Below, in pieces: positions 60,281 to 64,000 of a stretch of 64,000 bases of DNA (positions are counted from its first letter, which is position 1; each line of letters opens with the position of its first letter). The position numbers and the translations under genes were made by a program. The notes beneath the pieces were generated by a model. It saw only the letters and a program-made list of their open reading frames with translations, was not told the DNA's origin and searched no databases. This DNA comes from Sporisorium sorghi (taxonomy: Eukaryota; Basidiomycota; Ustilaginomycetes; Ustilaginales; Ustilaginaceae), in contig JALCCG010000008.1 of the NCBI GenBank assembly GCA_023212695.1, forward strand, positions 143,365 through 207,364, written 5' to 3'.

Positions 60281-61855
60281 ATGTACAAGGTGCTGCTTGT
60301 GGATGATGAAGAACTGGATCTTGAAGGAATGAGAAGATTCATTCCTTGGTCTGATTTGGACATGGAGTTAGTGGGGAGCGTTAATAATGCATTGTCGGCA
60401 TGCGAAATAATAAAGAACCAGGAAGTTGATATATTGGTCAGCGACGTCAATATGCCCTATATGTCCGGGCTCGAGCTTGCTCGGATTGCGATTGAGCATA
60501 AACCTAACATTCGGATCATATTCGTCAGCGGATATCAGGAATTTAGCTATGTACAGCAAGCACTCTTATTGAAAGCGTATAGCTATGTTCTGAAGCCCAT
60601 GAACGATCGGGAACTGGTTGCTTCATTAATCAAGGTAAAACGGGATTTGGATGAGGAGATCAAGCAGCGCGAGGTGGAGATGGCTTATCAGGAGATGATC
60701 CCTATTGTCAAAAGTGACTTTCTCATACGCCTGCTTGAACGGGAAGAATCAGAGGAATTATTGACACAGATGAGTATTTCTTATGAGTTCGACCAGTTGA
60801 AGTGGCCGATCCGCGTCGCCGTTATGGAACTGGATAATCTGTCTTGGCGCCAAACAGGGAGTCTTTTTTCAAAGAGGGAACTGGCAAGAATATTTCTGCA
60901 GCGTATCCAGGAGGCAATTACAGATGGCGGCATGCTTCCATACTGCAAGCTGTCCTCGCAACGGGTAGCGATCCTGCTTGAGGACGTAAGCGCCACCCAT
61001 ACGATACGTACCTTGACGGATAACGTTCAGTTGCATTTGACGACATCCCTGACAACGGGTATTGGGGAACCCGTACACAACTTGAATCAGCTTCAGCTGT
61101 CCTACAGGCAAGCGGTGGAAGCTGTGGAGGCCAAGATGTTTCTTGGCAAGGGAAGTATGATCAAGTATGAAGATGTCAGTGCGGAGCCAGGCATGCTCGA
61201 TGCGCGGATGCTTGATGAGCGCATGAATGTCCTCCTAAAAGCGATGGAGAAATATGAGCTGGTTCAAATTTGTGATGAACTGGAGAAGTTATTTGGTTCT
61301 ATAAGGAATCTGCGCTCCCGCTTTACCGTGCATAATATGTCGAATTATATTATCTGGAAGCTCGAACAATATTTAAGCAGTCGAAATGAAGATTTGTTTG
61401 ACCTGTTGGGCATGGAGATCCATCACCTGGATATTTTGATGCAATTCGAAACCGTCAGTGATATTCGTTCCTGGTTTATACAGCACATATTCGGAATTTC
61501 CGAAAGATTATATGAGAAATCCAATTCTAAGGATGGTAAATTCATTCGCAGTGTTATCCAATTGATGAGAGAGCGGATGAGTGAGAATATAACGATCAAG
61601 GATATTGCGCAGCATTTTTGTTTTTCGCCGAGTCATGTCGGGTTCCTGATTAAAGAGAGGTCAGGAAATACGTTCAATGAACTGCTTGTCCAACTGCGTA
61701 TGGAAAAAGCATGCGAATTGCTGAAACAGCCGGGTCTCAAGGTCTATGAAGTCGCCGATCAGGTAGGATACCGCTATCTTCCTTATTTCAGCCGGCAGTT
61801 CAAAGAGAAATTCGCGATGACACCCATGGAATTTCGAAAGAGAGAATTGGGATGA
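60281..61855 (+). CDS. YesN-like AraC-type response regulator
   Basis: 524 residues: receiver domain with DDEE (8-11), phosphoacceptor Asp55 and Lys in YVLKPM; a middle domain of 280 residues; and a C-terminal AraC double HTH (ITIKDIAQHFCFSPSHVGFLIKERSG... VADQVGYRYLPYFSRQFKEKF). ATG 60281 has GGAGGGG upstream; 27 bases of upstream frame lack a site. It overlaps the kinase gene by 4 bases. It probably activates the importer operon just upstream. Confidence 0.9.
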   Translation: MYKVLLVDDEELDLEGMRRFIPWSDLDMELVGSVNNALSACEIIKNQEVDILVSDVNMPYMSGLELARIAIEHKPNIRIIFVSGYQEFSYVQQALLLKAYSYVLKPMNDRELVASLIKVKRDLDEEIKQREVEMAYQEMIPIVKSDFLIRLLEREESEELLTQMSISYEFDQLKWPIRVAVMELDNLSWRQTGSLFSKRELARIFLQRIQEAITDGGMLPYCKLSSQRVAILLEDVSATHTIRTLTDNVQLHLTTSLTTGIGEPVHNLNQLQLSYRQAVEAVEAKMFLGKGSMIKYEDVSAEPGMLDARMLDERMNVLLKAMEKYELVQICDELEKLFGSIRNLRSRFTVHNMSNYIIWKLEQYLSSRNEDLFDLLGMEIHHLDILMQFETVSDIRSWFIQHIFGISERLYEKSNSKDGKFIRSVIQLMRERMSENITIKDIAQHFCFSPSHVGFLIKERSGNTFNELLVQLRMEKACELLKQPGLKVYEVADQVGYRYLPYFSRQFKEKFAMTPMEFRKRELG

Positions 61856-63684
61856 ATACTCGCTGGACCACATCATCCAGAATAAACGGTAAGAAGCTGG
61901 GGTATATACCCATCGGTTACAAGCTCATGCTGACCTTTACGATATTTATATTGCTGTTGGTTTTCGTGAACTTTTATATTTCACACTCGATGTACGATGA
62001 CACCATGCGCAAACAGAGCCGGGTCAACATCCAGGGGACGCTCAATCAGATCCGGGATAATGTGGCCTATAAAGTGGATGATATCGTCCAGACCTCAGCG
62101 ACATTGTACGATGATCCTGCCTTCATTCAGAGTGTCCTCAGGAATTTATCAGGCGCTGATAATCATATCCGCATGAACAATGTCATTCTCCCGAAGCTGG
62201 AGAGCGCTGCGAAGGCGGTTGGCCTTAATTTAAGGCTATCCGTCTATTTTCATAATCAAACGGTGTACGAGAGATATAGAGATTGGGATAATGCCAATAA
62301 TCAAGATTTCAACGAACAAAGCTGGGATATGTACCATATGACTCGAATTTCGAATGAGTTTTGGTATTTCACGTTGCCGGAAGAGAAGTATAATTCAACG
62401 ATGACGTGGAGGCAGGTAGAAGAGGATGAGCGGGATGGGCGGATTTCGCTGATTCGGCGCATCGTGGATATGAATAATCCGCTCGATATTCAAGAAGTGG
62501 GAATCATGAGGTTCAGTGTTCGCTTGTCGCAGCTGTTCGACAGTGTGGATTACACGAAGCTTGGCGACGGAAGTGTGTTATCGGTGCTGGATCCTTTTGG
62601 GAATGTGGTGTTTACTTCCGGATCAATGGTTGAAGACCCTGACCATACCAGCGACAAGGTAAATCTGTATGCCGTTATAGCACCCAACGATAAGAAGAAT
62701 TATTTGGTGATTGAAGAAGATTTGCCGCAGAAGAACTGGAAGATTGTTGCGCAGGTTCCGCTTAACATCATTGAACAGGAAGCGAAGAGAGTACGAACCG
62801 TATTAATAGTAATCTGTATCATCTGCATCGTGTTGTTTACATATACAGGGTATGTGATATCCCGATCTTTCTCTAAGCGAATCCAGAAGCTTGTAGGGGT
62901 ACTCAATGCATTTCGGGAAGGGGAGCTGCATAAACGGATCGCTTATCGGGGCAAAGGGGAGTTCCCGCAAATTGCGAATGCCTTGAATGCAATGGGCGAG
63001 GATATCGAGGCGTTAATCAATAAAGTGTATCTAACCCAGCTTCAAAAGAAGGAAGCAGAGCTTGAAATGCTGCAATCGCAGATTAATCCCCACTTCTTAT
63101 ACAATACGCTATCCTCCATTAATCAACTTGCGAAATTCGGCGAGACGGAGAAACTGCAGAATATGGTTGTGCAGTTGGCACAATTTTATCGGCTTACACT
63201 AAATTCGGGAAGAATATTAATACCCATTGCATTAGAGATTGAGCAGGCCAATGCGTATCTGGATATCCAAAAGGTAAAATACGGACAGCGCATGGAAGTC
63301 AATTTTGATGTGGATACAAGTATATGGCCTTACGAAACCATTAAACTGATTCTGCAGCCCTTTATCGAGAATGTGCTGAAGCATGCGTGGAGCGGGGATC
63401 GCATTCATATTCGGATTGTCGTCAAAAAGGAAGGGGATACGATTCTCTATCGGATCATCGACGATGGTCTCGGCATGAAGCAGGGGAGAATCGAGGAAAT
63501 ATTCGATCCCCGGGATAACAACCATACGGGCTGCGGCATCCGCAATATCGACCAGCGGGTGAAGCTGCATTACGGGAGCGAGTACGGCGTGTCTATCTTC
63601 AGCAAAGTGGGAATCGGAACTTCGGTTCAAATACGCATACCGGCAAGAGCCAGAAATGCAAACCCCGATAAGAGAGGAGGGTAG
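61852..63684 (+). CDS. YesM-like sensor histidine kinase
   Basis: 610 residues. Membrane helices near 25-45 and 312-333 enclose a 265-residue extracellular sensor; HAMP follows, then the His_kinase domain with phosphorylated His414 in QINPHFLYNT and an ATPase domain (QPFIENVLKHA, DDGLGM, GCGIRNIDQRV). ATG 61852 overlaps the regulator stop. The large outer domain suits sensing of an extracellular sugar or the binding-protein complex. Confidence 0.9.
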   Translation: MNTRWTTSSRINGKKLGYIPIGYKLMLTFTIFILLLVFVNFYISHSMYDDTMRKQSRVNIQGTLNQIRDNVAYKVDDIVQTSATLYDDPAFIQSVLRNLSGADNHIRMNNVILPKLESAAKAVGLNLRLSVYFHNQTVYERYRDWDNANNQDFNEQSWDMYHMTRISNEFWYFTLPEEKYNSTMTWRQVEEDERDGRISLIRRIVDMNNPLDIQEVGIMRFSVRLSQLFDSVDYTKLGDGSVLSVLDPFGNVVFTSGSMVEDPDHTSDKVNLYAVIAPNDKKNYLVIEEDLPQKNWKIVAQVPLNIIEQEAKRVRTVLIVICIICIVLFTYTGYVISRSFSKRIQKLVGVLNAFREGELHKRIAYRGKGEFPQIANALNAMGEDIEALINKVYLTQLQKKEAELEMLQSQINPHFLYNTLSSINQLAKFGETEKLQNMVVQLAQFYRLTLNSGRILIPIALEIEQANAYLDIQKVKYGQRMEVNFDVDTSIWPYETIKLILQPFIENVLKHAWSGDRIHIRIVVKKEGDTILYRIIDDGLGMKQGRIEEIFDPRDNNHTGCGIRNIDQRVKLHYGSEYGVSIFSKVGIGTSVQIRIPARARNANPDKRGG

Positions 63685-64000
63685 ACGGGGCCCCAAACTA
63701 TAGCTCTGCCTAGGGAAGAGGGATCCGTTCAGTTTAGTTTCATGTTCGCTGTCAAGGTAAAGCGTCAATGAGTGTGCTTGCTAAAAACATAGGCCTCAAG
63801 CGATACTAGGATTTGGGCGAAGAAATGACAAGCAATGTAAATTTCACAGGATGATATGATAAGTAAAAGACGTTGTCTTTCTCTTTTCTATTAGAAGAAC
63901 CATAGAAGCCCGCAAGGGCTTTTCAGGCTGTCGAGAAAGTCTCGACAGCTATTTTTATATTCGATTATTTCAACACGACACCGCGTTAATGTTGTATAAT
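63685..64000. other. Terminal intergenic region with terminator
   Basis: No gene seen in these 316 bases. The window ends with TATAAT (63995-64000), possibly a -10 of the next gene, but its -35 is unconvincing. Confidence 0.5.
63927..63957 (+). terminator. Hairpin with T-run after the YesM gene
   Basis: GCTGTCGAGA and TCTCGACAGC with a three-base loop, then a T-rich tail; a smaller AGCCC/GGGCT hairpin lies just before it (63907-63920). Confidence 0.75.

Noticed and set aside
63995..64000. TATAAT at the window end as promoter of the next gene
   Set aside because: No -35 at 16-18 bases and no downstream sequence to judge.

Overview
The window reads as chromosomal DNA of a spore-forming Firmicute, most likely Paenibacillus or a close relative. 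Evidence: strong AGGAGG-type ribosome binding sites, frequent GTG/TTG starts, mid-range GC, sporulation and germination genes (PdaA, a GerA/GerB/GerC receptor), an LTA synthase-like start, YesM/YesN and LplB/LplC/LplA-type sugar import, and Bacillus-style CidABR, YkoGH and Nox genes. No rRNA, tRNA, phage, transposase or CRISPR array was seen. Genus is inferred from protein resemblance recalled without a search.

Layout. 1-9 kb: partial LTA synthase-like gene, cidAB with divergent cidR, a KatX-like catalase, a Gfo/Idh/MocA dehydrogenase, pdaA, and a RecB-like nuclease fused to an XPD/DinG-type iron-sulfur helicase. 9-10.5 kb: a second-type RsgA GTPase preceded by a consensus promoter, a 20-codon leader ORF and two terminators. 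10.5-15 kb: MarR regulator and a heterodimeric ABC exporter. 15-24.5 kb: lipid kinase, HExxH protein, Rieske/FAD oxidoreductase, gerA-type operon, aldo/keto reductase and a GGDEF protein. 24.5-30.5 kb: a VanRS-like two-component system beside a D,D-carboxypeptidase, then a PerR-like regulator, a winged-helix protein and KatA. 30.5-38 kb: HemD-like and ThuA-like proteins, a YkoGH-like two-component system with two PepSY proteins, a phasin-like protein and an AarF kinase. 38-45 kb: membrane proteins, a DEAD-box helicase with an RGG tail, a DUF3243 protein, glutathione peroxidase and an SDR. 45-49.5 kb: NADH oxidase, a lipoprotein, and a TetR/MFS pair. 49.7-51.0 kb: a non-coding array of 187-bp palindromic units. 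51.3-56.3 kb: amino acid permease, formate/nitrite channel and molybdopterin oxidoreductase. 56.4-63.7 kb: sugar ABC importer with a YesN/YesM pair.

The genes group into redox and oxidative-stress control (two catalases, PerR-like, Gpx, Nox, formate module), envelope maintenance and stress (CidAB, carboxypeptidase with VanRS-like pair, PdaA, PepSY proteins), drug efflux (MarR/ABC, TetR/MFS) and sugar uptake. Several regulators can be matched by eye to sites: Rex-like boxes at nox, an FNR-like box at -41.5 of the formate channel promoter, paired TetR operators, PerR-like boxes, CTTTA repeats at 11-bp spacing before the carboxypeptidase, and a shared motif before both PepSY genes.

The most striking candidate for an undescribed system is the leader of the RsgA paralogue. 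The end of its leader ORF can pair with the 5' arm of terminator 1, and the 3' arm of terminator 1 can pair with the 5' arm of terminator 2. This is the architecture expected of ribosome-mediated attenuation, here in front of a ribosome-assembly GTPase rather than a resistance gene.
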